From Strongylocentrotus purpuratus (taxonomy: Eukaryota > Echinodermata > Echinoidea > Camarodonta > Strongylocentrotidae): 64,000 bases of DNA. The notes beneath the pieces are model-generated. The model was given only the letters and a program-made list of their open reading frames with translations. It did no database searches and was not told where the DNA came from. This document shows positions 25,823 through 39,209 of the stretch, one piece after another (position 1 is the first letter of the stretch; each line of letters starts with the position of its first letter). A program made the position numbers and the translations under genes. Where the stretch lies: NCBI RefSeq assembly GCF_000002235.5, contig NW_022145604.1, positions 4,459,577 to 4,523,576 on the forward strand, read 5' to 3'.

Positions 25823-28800
25823 AAAGAAATGACAGGAAGGACCACTTCAAACACCCTCAAACTGATTGATGACGTTGTTAATTCGTATTTCATAAACATC
25901 GTAAAAAGATGCCCCATGATGTCACTTGCCCCTCCCCCTTATGACCGGACTCATGATACACTACAGAACTCAGTATCATTATTAATGTGGTACAGTTATT
26001 TAGTTTCATGTTTGAAGTGCGGTTTTAATTTCCCAACATTTGATACAAGGAAGCACATTATATATTGACCTGGGAATTATCTTGATGATCTGATGATGTA
26101 TGGTCTGATATTTAAAAGGGAGGAGGCACAAGACGTCACTAACATTACTAATGTGACCACACTTTCATTTTATGAATTTAAATTGTAACTTCGGGTTTGA
26201 AGAAGGGAGGGGGGGGGGGTTGGTTTGTAATACCTTACATTTGCTAGATGATGATTGGCAGAATCATAAATTATTATTTACTTTTATCGCCCCCTTAAAA
26301 TTAATCGTAATCTCACCTGCCTTACCGAAGTGGAGAACCAGGATGTGAAAAACGACCAAGTTAAAGAGAAGTTCGAGTTTCGGTAAAGGCGAAAAAGTTA
26401 ATGTGAGCTTTGTCATGTCTTGTATTCTAGGCGTTGGAAGATTATTATTAAGCAAAGCCTTATGAAAAAAAAGTTACTCATGAATTGCCATCAGACTCGT
26501 CTACCAAAATGTAGATAATGTGTGAATTGTGAAAATCCATGATGGTTGTATCAGACAAATTATCAAGTTTAGTGAAGAAAATTCAATTCAATTCAATTAA
26601 GTTTATTCATTTCCATAAAAATCACATAACAAGAACACATACATTTGCAAAAGGTACTGTAAACAACATGCAAAATCTTTCACTAGAATATACATAATAA
26701 GTACATTAAAATATTTAACAATAATGGAAAATGGAAAGTTATAAAAACCCAAATAAATAAGTTTGTCGAGATATCTCCCCAAAAATAATTTTTAAAAATG
26801 TGATGAACATAATAAAGATTTGAAATTACATAAACTTATTTTGCCTCATTGATATTTTGATAAGAACAGATATGAATTCTCGATCTTTAATCATTTATAT
26901 ATTTCGTCTACAAAATAATACAGACGTCATTTAACAGTAGTTCCGAACATAAACTTGTTTCCATTAACCTTACCTTCCCTGTCTTAAGACGGGGTTTTCA
27001 ACATGTTTTTTTTTTCTCTTCAAAAGTTAAATTATTACCTTTAATGTGATACGACACCTAAGGTAATGTGGTATACTTATCTGCTGTTATATATGACTAG
27101 TGACGGTCAAGTGACAATGTACCATCAGAATTTCCGTTATGGACACCTCGTTTAGGGGATACATTTCAGTATCTGTGAGATCAAAATTGAAAGCTATACC
27201 CGCAGTTTTATTATAGTTTTACAGACTTTTGTTTTCATGCTATCTTCAACACCAAAATGTAACTATACTTCCTGTTTATACCATGCATGCATGCCATTTT
27301 GAAAGATAATATCTTGAAAGTGATAAGGAAAACGCCCATGCATTCGTGCTAATGGTTTCACAAGAAGATACTTTGTAATTAAATTATATTACATTAGTCC
27401 GAATTCTTTCCCTTTTTATATATTTGTTGTATTCTTCGATCATCTATGTCTATGTACACACAGCCGTCGAGGAAGAGAATGAAAGGCAAGGACTGTCTCC
27501 GGTTTAGCGTTGAGGGTGTGTTTTTTCTCATCTCACGCGGAAACAGTCCAGCCAGTGGACTGATATGATATGCATTAATGTTCATTTAATAAAAGATTAA
27601 GGCTTAAGATTAAAGGTTTGAGGTTTGTAGAAGCCCCTCTATTTAAAATCATAGATCCACGGCTTTAATACACACAAGGTGGAGAGATAGAGGTATCACA
27701 CCAAATAAGGATCTTCATAAGGAAATGAATATCATACTTTGCCTTCTGTCTTATCTAATCGTTCCAAGGGATTGATTTAGAAAATCTGCCAGGCTATAGA
27801 TTAATCACCATCATTATAAACTGATTTACTGGTGTTGACTTATGATTATGTCCAACTCGTAAAAGCCGTTAAAGGCATTGATTACGATTTTTAGTAATGA
27901 TGACGGGTATGCTGAATAATGGACAATGGATGATTGCCAAGGTCCAATAAATTTACACGTATAGTCCTAGACGTCCTTTATGGTGTAAATGATGTTAAGT
28001 CTGGATAATTATTGGTGGTAGAAAAAAGAATTGTCAGTTCAACCGTCGCCATATTCGTTATGTGTATTTTTTCGCGATATTGCAGGTGCGATGGTTCCAT
28101 ACACATTTTATCATGTTATAATGTCAAGGAGGAGAAAGTCATAATAACTTTCAATGATTTGCCAATAATGTCAAATGCCATGATGTCTAGTCAATATTAG
28201 CTTGGAGCACCTTGTTTATATGTCATGTTTGCTGTATAACCTTTTCGTTCGCTTTTCTCAATCTTCGTTTCCCTTTTCATCCTTCATCACATTATACTTG
28301 TAAATGTCAGGTGTCTTACTTGCGCCTCGATCAATACTTCAGCTTTCACTCGAACCGAAACTGTTCCGTCATAACAGGGGCGTCGCTTTAGGGAAGGACG
28401 GGGGGGGGCACCATAGTTTCAATCCCATTTTAAGTCCGGTCGGCAGAGTTGTGTAATTATATGTCAAATCTTGTCGACGAACTTCATATTTCGAGTCTCT
28501 GTATTGTCGCATGCCGACGATGTGATGTATCTTCTTAAATGTCCCTTTTCTTTCTCATGTCCCTTTTATTTTTCTTATTTATTTCTAATGTCAGCAAATT
28601 TTGTCTACCCCCTCTCCCCTCCTCTCCTCCCCCCCCCCCCCCACCAATTCAAAATGTAAACCCAACCCATTTTTAAAAATTTGTATCTCATAATGACAAT
28701 GTTTAGTTTGATATGTTTAACCCTTGATGAATTAGCTCTATGAATAGCAGAATACAGTTTGATTTTGATTTAGCTAGTGGCCCATTTTGGGGAAGGGTGC

Positions 28801-29255
28801 GGGGCACATTCGATCCATGTCCCTCTTAAAATCCAAAGTTTCACATACCCTATAAGGCCTATAAATACTGAGTACACAATGGAAAAATGCCCCGCCCCCT
28901 ACAGTAATTCCAATTTAGTTGTCCCCTTTCAACTTTTGATTACGTTTTGAAAAGCCCCTTTCAAAATAAACCTAATTAAAACAAAATCGGAGGTGTGCCC
29001 CCCCCTCCCCCGGAACAGAAATCTTGATCCGCCCCTGATTGATTTGATAGGTTAATCTAATCGGTTTCCTTTTTGTTTCCACGTATATGTCTGTATATGT
29101 ACTTTTTATTCAGTTTCCTCACTACACATCGGTTCATGTACAGTGGTACTGGTGGAACTCGGACTGCATTAACCATTTCCCTCTTTTTTGTTTGGCTTAA
29201 GAATATTCATAATTATTCTTAACATTTGCAATCATTTTACCCCTTCTCATTACAG

Positions 29256-29429
29256 ACTGGCATTGGTTATTCGCCTGGCAACACCCTGGTATCTTTCTTC
29301 TGGTCCGGATAGAAAGGACTGCGTTTAACCGCGGTAAATATCGACTTGTTTTGTGAGAAGTTGCCTTCGCAGACGACGCGAAGAGGATATATTCCCGCCA
29401 AATTACAAGGAGAGATAAAATCATTGAAG
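29256..29429 (+). other. Probable 5' UTR in front of the integrin start codon
   Basis: A pyrimidine-rich stretch ending in CAG at 29253-29255 looks like a good splice acceptor 174 bases before the ATG, so the start-codon exon may begin at 29256 and be preceded by an untranslated exon further upstream. A TATA-like ATATATT near 29389 lies only about 40 bases before the ATG and is less likely to be a core promoter. Transcript ends cannot be read from sequence alone. Confidence 0.35.
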
Positions 29430-29526
29430 ATGCCGTCAGTCAGGTTACCACATAGGACAACCCGTCTCGGGAGTGTAGTCGTTTTCTTTCTTACATTCGT
29501 CCTAGCAGTTTTCACAGTACATGCAA
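29430..29526 (+). CDS. ITGB-like: Integrin beta exon 1: start codon and signal peptide
   Basis: This exon encodes residues 1-32 plus one base (phase 1). A basic N-terminus ([12 protein letters not shown]) precedes a hydrophobic stretch [20 protein letters not shown], typical of a secretory signal peptide with likely cleavage after A32. The ATG at 29430 is the first ATG of a frame that stays open upstream to about 29346, where only TTG is available, so ATG is chosen. The start context has A at -3. The donor is a consensus gtaagt at 29527. A 9471-bp intron follows. The signal exon is not conserved enough for homology; it is assigned from frame, phase and position. Confidence 0.85.
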
Positions 29527-31924
29527 GTAAGTGTGAATGTTTTAACTTTTCATTTCCTTGATAGTATACCTGTACATATTGTATAAGATGTTTGGCATAA
29601 AGCCGGAAATTCGTATATTCTATCTCCAACGGCCGTTTCATTATTTTTTCTTCACTTGTCTATTTTTCGTCAACCGCCGTAGGACTATGTGTATTCCTAT
29701 TTATTTTATATAAATTATATTTGTATGCATTTATGCTTCAATGATACTTGCTCCGCGGTCGATTTTCTGATGCCTTTTCGGATGTCTAATCGGATTCAAC
29801 ACTACACACCTAACCCCATCCTTAAAGCTAGATCTAACATAAAATCCAACAACTCCTCCTAACCCTTTTTCATCCGCAAAATAAAGCTCGTCGGTAAAAT
29901 GCAAGTGTCGCTTTAGCACTAACATCTAGTATCCCCCATTTATTTCCTTTATCAGTTTACACGGCGTCATTTGCAATTTGCTTCTTGCAAATAAAATGAA
30001 GTTTGTTGGTAAATGGTAATGTTATCACTTCAACTCAAACGCACTCAGAAATTAAGCATATAACGAGGTGCACTTTCATTTTAGCACATTACAGTATTTT
30101 GTGTTTCTCTTCAAACTTCCCGATATTATAAAACAGATTATTGTACACATTGTAATTCAACCTCATACTCAATTCAATTACCTGTGAGAGCGCCGGGGAC
30201 AACCCCGCTATGAAGAGTGTTCATGTTACCTTAGCGTGAATGTCTGAATGGGCGCTCGCTCTCTCTCTACAGTGTGAGTCAAAAAAAGTTTACACCTAGA
30301 AAACTGCTAATTTGTGTTAAAGTCATCTATGAACAGTATATTATTATACATCATATGAAAGAGTGTTTTATCCCAAATCTTTTGGTATCATTTTTGTGTG
30401 GTATGTGTTCACGCTTGGATGAACTGGAGGCATTGTTTGCGAGAGTGCAAATATCGACTTGCGCCAAAGTAGCTTATGTGATGTTTGAATAAAACAATTG
30501 GGATTTGGGTATTAATTCGGTCTTTGCAGATCCAAATAACATCCCTAACAAAATTAATCATGCCACACATATCAAGTATCGAATATCAAATATCAACGAA
30601 CATTTCTGCGCGTGTGTGTGTGTGACTTTGCTTCTGCAAAAAGCATATGCAATGCATTTCATTTGATACATTCAATTCATTCTCTCACTCCGCTAATCCC
30701 AACATAATACATACTGTAGGCATCCCTCTGGCGCAAGTCGATTTTTGCACTCTCGCAAACATTGCCTCTTGTTCATCCAAACGTGAACACATACCACACA
30801 AAAATAATGCCAAATGATTTGGGATAAAATATTCTTTCATAAGATATATCATGATTTACTGTTCATAGATGATTTTAAAAATAATTAACAATTTTCTAGG
30901 TGTAAACTTTTTTTGACTCACACTGTATAGCTGTTCTGAAGATGGACAGCTTATGCAACTTGTTTGTTGCAAATATATGAAGTTTGATGGTAATGTTATC
31001 ACTTTACCTCAAACGCACTTAGAAATTAAGCATATAACGAGGTGCACTTTCATTTTAGCACATTACAGTATTCTTGGTTTCTGTTCAAACTTCCCGATAT
31101 TATATTTGTAAGCACTATAAAAAAAATTAGTGTACACATTGTAATTCGACCTCATACGTAATTCAATTAGACGCATAAACCTGTTGAGAGCGTTCTTCTC
31201 GCAGACCGGAGACAGCCCCGCTATGAAGAGTGTTCTTGTTACTTTGGCGTGAATCTCTCTCTCTCTGATGGACAGCTTATGAGTGTCGATGAAGTCAGGA
31301 AATACATGGTTTCCTTCTTACAGAGTTCCATGATTGACAGAATGAGAAGATGGTCCCCTTGACATTATTCGAGGATGATAAATAATTATGAGTGAACATT
31401 TTGAGGTCGAGTGTTGCCGCAGTGATTAAACGTGCTGAGTGGTTAGAACTGCATTGGCCTACAACGCTCTAGTGATGTTTATTAAAAACTAGAGTCTTCA
31501 AGCTCATGTTTTAATAACATTGCCGTCACACTTTGCGGAGAAGTGGCTGAATTAATTCTTAATCATTGATTGTTTAGATGTGCAAAATACTATAACAAAC
31601 ATTGAAAACTTACTGGAAATCACATTATATTATCTGAAAATTAAAAACTTAAACAGATTTCAGCCGCGTCCTTATGGATCACTATTTCAATTAATGTTCT
31701 TTTCTTCTCTCTTTGTTTTTTGAGTGGGGGGGGGGGCTTTGTTTTGGTATTCTTTTGTATTTGTTTTGTTTTCTATGGGTTTGGGGGTTGTTATTACATA
31801 ATTATATTTTATGTTGTCTTTCAAAGCCGTTTCTGAAATAGCCTATCAGTATCATGCTTGAACCGTCAGTGCAGTCAGAAAATTTCGTTTCTTTCTATTT
31901 AGTCCATCATTCCCATGATCCCAA

Positions 31925-31961
<37 letters not shown>

Positions 31962-34900
31962 TATTAGGCCAATCATAAAAGCACAATACAAATACATTTT
32001 GACAGATCATGCAATACATATGTGCAATTTTATTGGCACAAAGCAACTACAAGAGGGATACAAAGAGAAAAGAAGAGAGAGGGAAAATATGAAAGTCGTG
32101 CCCATCCTATCCTTTCAATGAAATGGTGGGGGGGGTGGGGGAACGAGCTAGGAGAGGTTTGCTTTCGTCCTAACCTTCCAAAGAGGAAAACAGTCGAATT
32201 AATAGGTGAATTCTACGAGAAAAAAGCAAGGAAGAGTCATGTAAAGAGATAGAGAGAACGGGCTAAACATCTTGCCCGTCTCATCCTTCCAAATTAAACT
32301 TGAATTTAGAGGTAATATGGTAAATCAGAGCTCGTATTACCCCCAGCAGTAATCTTAAATCGGATTAGGCGTCAGTATTACTTCCACACTCGAGGGCAGA
32401 GAGACGAAGAAAGCATGAAATATTAACTCTGCTACCGAGATTGGATGACCGTATGTACACCGCACTCCAATCACTGTTTCTTTTTTTGCTTTGCCATTTT
32501 TCTACGATGAAGTATCTGGGAAGTAACTGCAAAGCGATGAAATCGAAATTCGATACAGATTCGAATATTATTAGTGACGAAAAACAAATTTACTTAATGC
32601 TGATATTAATCTATAACAGCTGTATAATACATAATGTTTGTACATACATGTATAAATGATATAAATTATAACGGTGTTCTACTTTTGCAGAGATATTGGA
32701 GTTTTGGTACACATAACTTATTTTCAGCCATTATCTTTAGTGTTTGTGTCTCAACGAAATTCAAGCCTAAAAGTTACTGTAAAGTAGTCAGGACCTAAAT
32801 AGTCTTGAACAAATTGTGATGATATAAGAGCGCCATTATATTTTGTCTAATTACATTAGGAAATGTCTAATCTAAATCGACACAATATTAGAACATGTAC
32901 TTATCACGTTTGTTGCAGAGGATTTGTAAATACATCAACATTTATTTTCTTTTCATAGAAGAAGACACAAGTATATATAATTATGTTACTATTTTCTACG
33001 TAGATCGCTAAAAATCACTAAATTGGCACCCTCTCGAGTTTAGATGTTGTCGTTTTGCCGTGGTGAGGATCTATAGAGATAATGTTGATTTTTCATGGAG
33101 CAACATCAATATCCGGAAATGCCAGTGCTTCTGAACAAGGTCATAGGGGTCAAGTTACTGCCGGAAGTTCACGATCTAGTTTCAAGGATCGTCGACTAAA
33201 GATTACGGTTCAAACTGTGCTGGATATGACGCCGATTTATAGTTAAGACCAGGCGATCGATCTCATCCTGTCCTACATTTTACTTTTACCGTTGCATGGT
33301 GTGTATAGTCTGGTGTACGTGTGCGAGGGGTGCTACCCCGCCAAAAGACCCATGCAAACGCCCCCATATCTAGTATGGGTCTCTGTAATGTATGAGTTAC
33401 CCTATTGGTTGTGTTGAGCCATGTAGCCTTTCACAATTCTTTATAGAAACAGCATTTAATCATGCCATTTATCCTATGACAATGAGCCTTAACGGTTGGC
33501 ATTGATTACTTAAACCATGAAAACAACCTCAGATGAATTCATCGAAATATCAGAACATGACTTATTAAGTACCAATAAAGCCTAGCGGGTAAACAACTAG
33601 ACGAGTACGGGATGTTGTGAACAGGAAGTGCTCTTCTTGGTCAAACATTGTTAGCGCATCAAATTGTTATAATATAGCTGCATCATGCTATGCAACACTT
33701 TTTGCCAGGTATAAATATTCAGCAAATTGATTTTGTTTTTGTGTTACCTTATGAGGAATCGCTTTCCTTTTAACGAAATGAAACGAATACTTTCTTTGAA
33801 ATCAATGTGCTCATATATTTTCACTCAAGTGACAATAAAAAATCGTATCAAATTCGAAATCAATACCATTTTCAGAGAAAGGTATAACCGTATAATTATT
33901 ATGTTATTCAACATTAATACACTTCCTCGTTACGTGACCATGCAAGTCATTTCCTTGTTGAAATAAAGGAAGGTTTTAATATCATTGTTGAAGATCAGTG
34001 GTTATCATGATAATCATGGATTTCATAACGAAAACAAGCATGCACATTCCGTATCAGGAAGGACATAATATTTTATAGACATATTTGTTCACAATATTTG
34101 ATTTCGGTTTATGTCATTAATCGGCAAGTTCAAGGAATTTGGGCTATTTTCGGAAATAACAAATGCGATAACAAAATGATGATGAGATGGTGTATCGCTT
34201 GATTTGAATTCAAGGTTTATATATGACATATGTCATCATTGTCATGAAGGATGAATAGAAAATGAAAGGAGAATACAATCATGGGCAATGAAATATATCG
34301 CAGTTATAAATAACCACCATAATTGTCATTATGGTAATTATTCAGACAATGAGGATATACAGATAGAGAGATAAAGAGAGAGGCAGAGGAGGGAGGGGGC
34401 AGAAGAAGACAGTGGGGTTAAGAAAGAGAGAGAGAGAGAGAATTAAAGATCAGCTTGAGTTCTGGTAATGATAGAAAATAAATTCTCCCAGAATCCAACA
34501 AAACTTGCACTGAATGTTCAAGATTACCTGTGCCGAACGAACGATAAAGAAATCGACGTAAGTAGGCCCGACACCAAATACATGCAGGTCACTATGTGCA
34601 AATGAGAGTTATGGTTTTATATTGAAGATAATTGTCAGTAGATTTGTGTGAGGTTGTTCACTGGTTCAAACAATCAATCTACTGCAGGATAAACAATCCA
34701 GAATGAATTAAAGCCATGTTCTCTCGACATGCGATACCCATATTAGGGCCTCATGATTAGCTTTAAGAAGCGAAAGTAGAAATTTGCTATTTATTCTCAT
34801 TTAATCGTTGACTGGTGAAAAGTGCAACCCCTGACCTAATGAGAAATTAACGGCCAGATAAAATATCTTCCTTTATAGGTCGAAAGCATGGCAATTAGCT

Positions 34901-35265
34901 GATCATTAGCTATAATTATAGTGACACAGGAAAATGCTTCGTTTAGAAAGACAGACCTGATTGAATAATTGTATAATTAGGTCAAATCGGATTTGAAGTT
35001 GACCTCGCCAGTGCACGTACATGTACGTGCCTATTATAATTCATATAAAATTTATACTAATGAAATATATGTTTGATATGAGTGAAATATTTAATATAAA
35101 TTATTAACAATGATCATATTTAAACATGAATTCATCGACGTGTCGCATTGGTATTTAGTTGCGATGGGTATACCCATTCTACCAATTAATGAAAGATTGT
35201 TCCCTTTCATTTCTCCACCACCCCTCTCTCAGAGTCTTCCTCCGTAATCTGCCCCCCCTCCCCCT

Positions 35266-35298
<33 letters not shown>

Positions 35299-38200
35299 CC
35301 TCTCTCTCTCTCGCTCTCCCTCTCTCTCGCTCTCCCTCTCTCTCTCTCTCTCTCCCTCGCTCTCTCTTCTTAAACGCTCTCTTTATTCAGTCGTCTGTTC
35401 ACTCATATACTTTCCATGAGTTGCCCCTTTTCCGCTTCATGTATTTAAAGCCTCTTATGAAAATTGCTTTTCTATTTTTAATAATATATAAACATCATTT
35501 CTTTTGTTTCCCTTTCAAACAATTTCAGCCATGAGTCAACCTAGAATTTGCATTATGCCTTGGTGAATTTTGACAGAAATTGTCCTTCCATTTAATGATT
35601 CACCATACTCATTAACACGTTAAGCATCTGCCATGCCTATCTAGAAACTATCATCAGTTTCAGATGTGGAAACATTTAGCGGTTACAGACCAAACTCGAC
35701 AGATGCAAATTTGAACTGTCTGTAATCAAAGTTATTCTTATCATGCTTATAGTTAGTTTGCTGGGGCATGAATTAAGTTGATATAGGCTACAGTTCTGAA
35801 GATCATTAATCAGTCTTCGATTAAAAGAAATCAAACTACCAGACCTGCTTACTGTATCACCATATCCCAACTTGAGAAAGATTAGCCTATTTTTACAGCG
35901 ATGGTTTGGGTTGATGTTTAGTAGAACGTACATGTACTATTTGGGGGGTTGGTGGACTGGTAGGAAATTCGGAATTAGAAAAAGGTTGATCATCTAGCAT
36001 ATAAGTATTGGTGTGTACTGCAAGGTTCTGGAATCATCAAAATGATAAGAAATTTGCCAGTTTTGGTAAAGTTACAAGCACTGTACACAGAAAGATGTAT
36101 ATGGGACTACGCGACACGTGCGTGACACTTGCGCGATATCTATCAGGTCCAAATAGATATAATAATGTACCAAATATATCAATTAGTAGGCGGTTTCCCG
36201 GCAAAATTTGTATCATCATGTACTAGTCAAAACATATTCTTTCAAGAGCTTCCATTTCATTTTTGAAAGGGGGACGTTTCCAAAACTGGTCTTTACCTTT
36301 AAACAAACTGTACAAACAAGGAATAAGATAATCCTACTCTCTACTACAAATCAAGAAAAATAAGGAAAGAAAAGACAATTTATACACGAACCGTGCTGTG
36401 AATGGTCTCGTGGTGTAAAATGAACGATATATTATTATCATCATGATCACGTCATTCTTTGTGATCGTTCACAAATTTTCAACTGCAGTCCCACCTATAA
36501 ACTCCTGCGTTTGATATCACATGCACAATCTGAACTGATCCCCTCGTGACCACCGTTAATACATGTAACGCACCAAACAGACAGTCAAAGGGAACGATAA
36601 TCTATCGTCTAAACCATTATACACAGCTTGCAAAGCACTTAAATGCATTGATGACCATGAACTCGTACGAATCGACCACACGGTTTATGCTTGGACTACA
36701 GGCGAAAGGGATAATCATTGCCCGTCTACTTATACCGTTCAAATGACGGATGCTTCCAATAAAACTACAGCAATACACACAGTCAATGGTAGATTTTGTA
36801 TGAATATATTATAGTAGGAAGATGTACATTGACACTGTGAGTTATATGCGAAATGAAGTGTACATAATGTTTTTCGTTTTGATAAGATTAATAATATACT
36901 TTACAGAGCCACAAACTCGATGATTATACATGTACTAATAATTTGTTGCCTCAGTATTCTTTTCAGGCATGTTTCTTTCATTTTCCAATTAATAAAATGA
37001 TTTAAAAGGGTGGGGAAGGGGACGTGAAACCATTAATTGATTACAATGTGTATTATATATCAATAGTATAGGAATATCGACAGGTATTTAACAACAAAAA
37101 ATTATCATCGCTCATAAGCACTCAAGATCGGATTTAAAAAAAATTGTTTATAGTTAGTATTGGGGAAGATCATATTGCTGAGAAATTGTGCATGCAGTGT
37201 CAACAAAAAATATTTAAAAAAACATCGATATAAGTAAATGGGACTACGCGAACATAAGGCAACAAAATCTGGTCCAAATATTTGAAACACGAGGATATTT
37301 GAAGAGCAATCCTATTTATGCGACATTACTACCATGATAGTTTTCCATGCATAAATTCAAATGGAAAAGAAGAAAGAAAGCTCTCAAATCATACCGTTAC
37401 CAGAACTCAACCTCTTTTAAAATCCCAATTGAGGTGGGCCGCATGTATTATGTGTACGTCTTCGACGGTTTGATATATTTGTGGATAAGCACTCAATTCA
37501 TAATCGGAAACTTTCACCTCTCATCGGCACACCAAATGGAAGATTCAAAAACGTGATTACATGTATAGGTCATCAATGCTGTTAACTACTATCTTCGCAG
37601 ACTAATTTATGAGCTAGGAACTTCTCGAATCGATTGACCGAATAGGAAATTAAATAAAGCCACATTGGGCAAAGAGGCGAAACTCTTACGGATATATCTG
37701 AGTGATTGAATTTACAATTCGTTTGTGTAACCTAAACACTAGGCTAGAGAAAATCACGTTTTTGTCGGCTATCTTCATGACTCTTGCTATATTTTCACGA
37801 TTATAAAACTTAATTGGGAAGCGCTTGTCATCAATAGTGATTTCCACCTACTATTCACATTTTAAAGTATTTTGTTTATATCATTTGTTTCTATATTTAG
37901 CAGGAAGGAAATATAAGCTAATACAAACATAAATCATGATAGCCGAAATACCTGTACTCAGAAACATGGGTATGATAAGAAAAATGGTATAGAACAAAAA
38001 ATGTATGAAATACTAAAAAATGAAGTATTTCCGTGTTAGACGTGGCCACATGTATGCAAGTATACTGATGCATTCACCTGAAACCCATTTCAACAATCCT
38101 CACTCATACTCACTAAATGTTCCGGCCTTTTAAAAGATTAATGCTGTATTTATTATCATAAATCTTTCCAATTTATGTTTCTACACGGAAGCGTACAAAT

Positions 38201-39156
38201 TTACTCTACAGACAGGAACATTTAGTAATAAGCTTTAATGTAATGCCTACATGAAGTTGAATGTTTGATTTAAAACTGTCCGTGATGTGGTAATTCTGGA
38301 TTTTGTGGTTTTTCTTTTCCCTTGTTTAAACTAATATGCCTCCTTATTCCCCTTTTTCATTTTCCACTCCATTTTTTTTCTGTTTGGTTGTAGTTAAATA
38401 TAATAATCAGTGTTAGACTTTCTGTTATAGAAGAAAATATGAATACAGTGAATTTAAATCTATGAAGAAAATGCTATTTAAACATAAATGTTATGTTATT
38501 ACCATATTCGAATGATTTGAAACTTCGCCCATCGTGACCTTAAAGATAAACTCAAGTACTGGTAAAAAAAAAAAAAATTCTCACAGAATCAAACAAAACT
38601 TACACTGAATGTTCAAGATTACAAATAAATGACATGTGCCAAACAATTTTGGAAGAAAATGTATACTGGCTGAGTAATGAGCATAGAAAGACAAGGAATC
38701 AAGGTAGTACTAGCCCCGACACCATGTGTGTTGTCCCATATATAGCTTTCTATGTGAGTGCTTGTTACTTTACCAAGACTCGGTCAAATTTATTATGATT
38801 TTGATGACTCCAGAACCTTGCCGTGCACACCAATACTTACATGCTACATGATCAACTGTTTCTGATCCTTTCCACACCTTTTCTTTCACAATGCAATCGC
38901 ATTACCAGTACTAAAGTTTATCTTTAAACGAATAGGTTGTGTTTGCACATTCATAACATCGATTCGTAACTTTGTTTTGTCTTTACTCTCCTCCTAGATG
39001 AAGAGCTCAGCTCGATCTGTCAAGGGGCACAGAACTGTGGAGAATGTATATCTGTTAATCCAGAGTGTACATGGTGTAAGGAAGATGTAAGTTATATTAT
39101 TATTATTATTATCATGATTGCATTATTAGTATAGTAGTACATGTAGTTGTAGAAGC

Positions 39157-39209
<53 letters not shown>

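Larger units (their letters stand above)
21930..29250. other. Upstream flank of the integrin gene; no gene seen
   Basis: AT-rich. Contains one copy of dispersed family B at 22693, a G11...C18-A32 compound run at 25727-25820, an ATTCA microsatellite at 26581, and homopolymers at 26208, 28401 and 28630. The promoter of the integrin gene may be near the right end but cannot be placed. Confidence 0.55.
29527..38997 (+). other. Integrin intron 1 (9471 bp)
   Basis: AT-rich intron without supported coding sequence. It holds the tandem duplication with a nested foldback element (29973-31281), an ATT microsatellite (31926), a TC microsatellite (35271), two copies of a dispersed family (34441, 38540) and copies of another (36085, 37185). 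Long first introns often hold control elements, but none is recognisable here. Confidence 0.8.

Noticed and set aside
29346..29561. Longer frame upstream of the integrin ATG and into the intron
   Set aside because: Its start is TTG and it runs past a consensus donor at 29527; the ATG at 29430 with the signal peptide is the better start.
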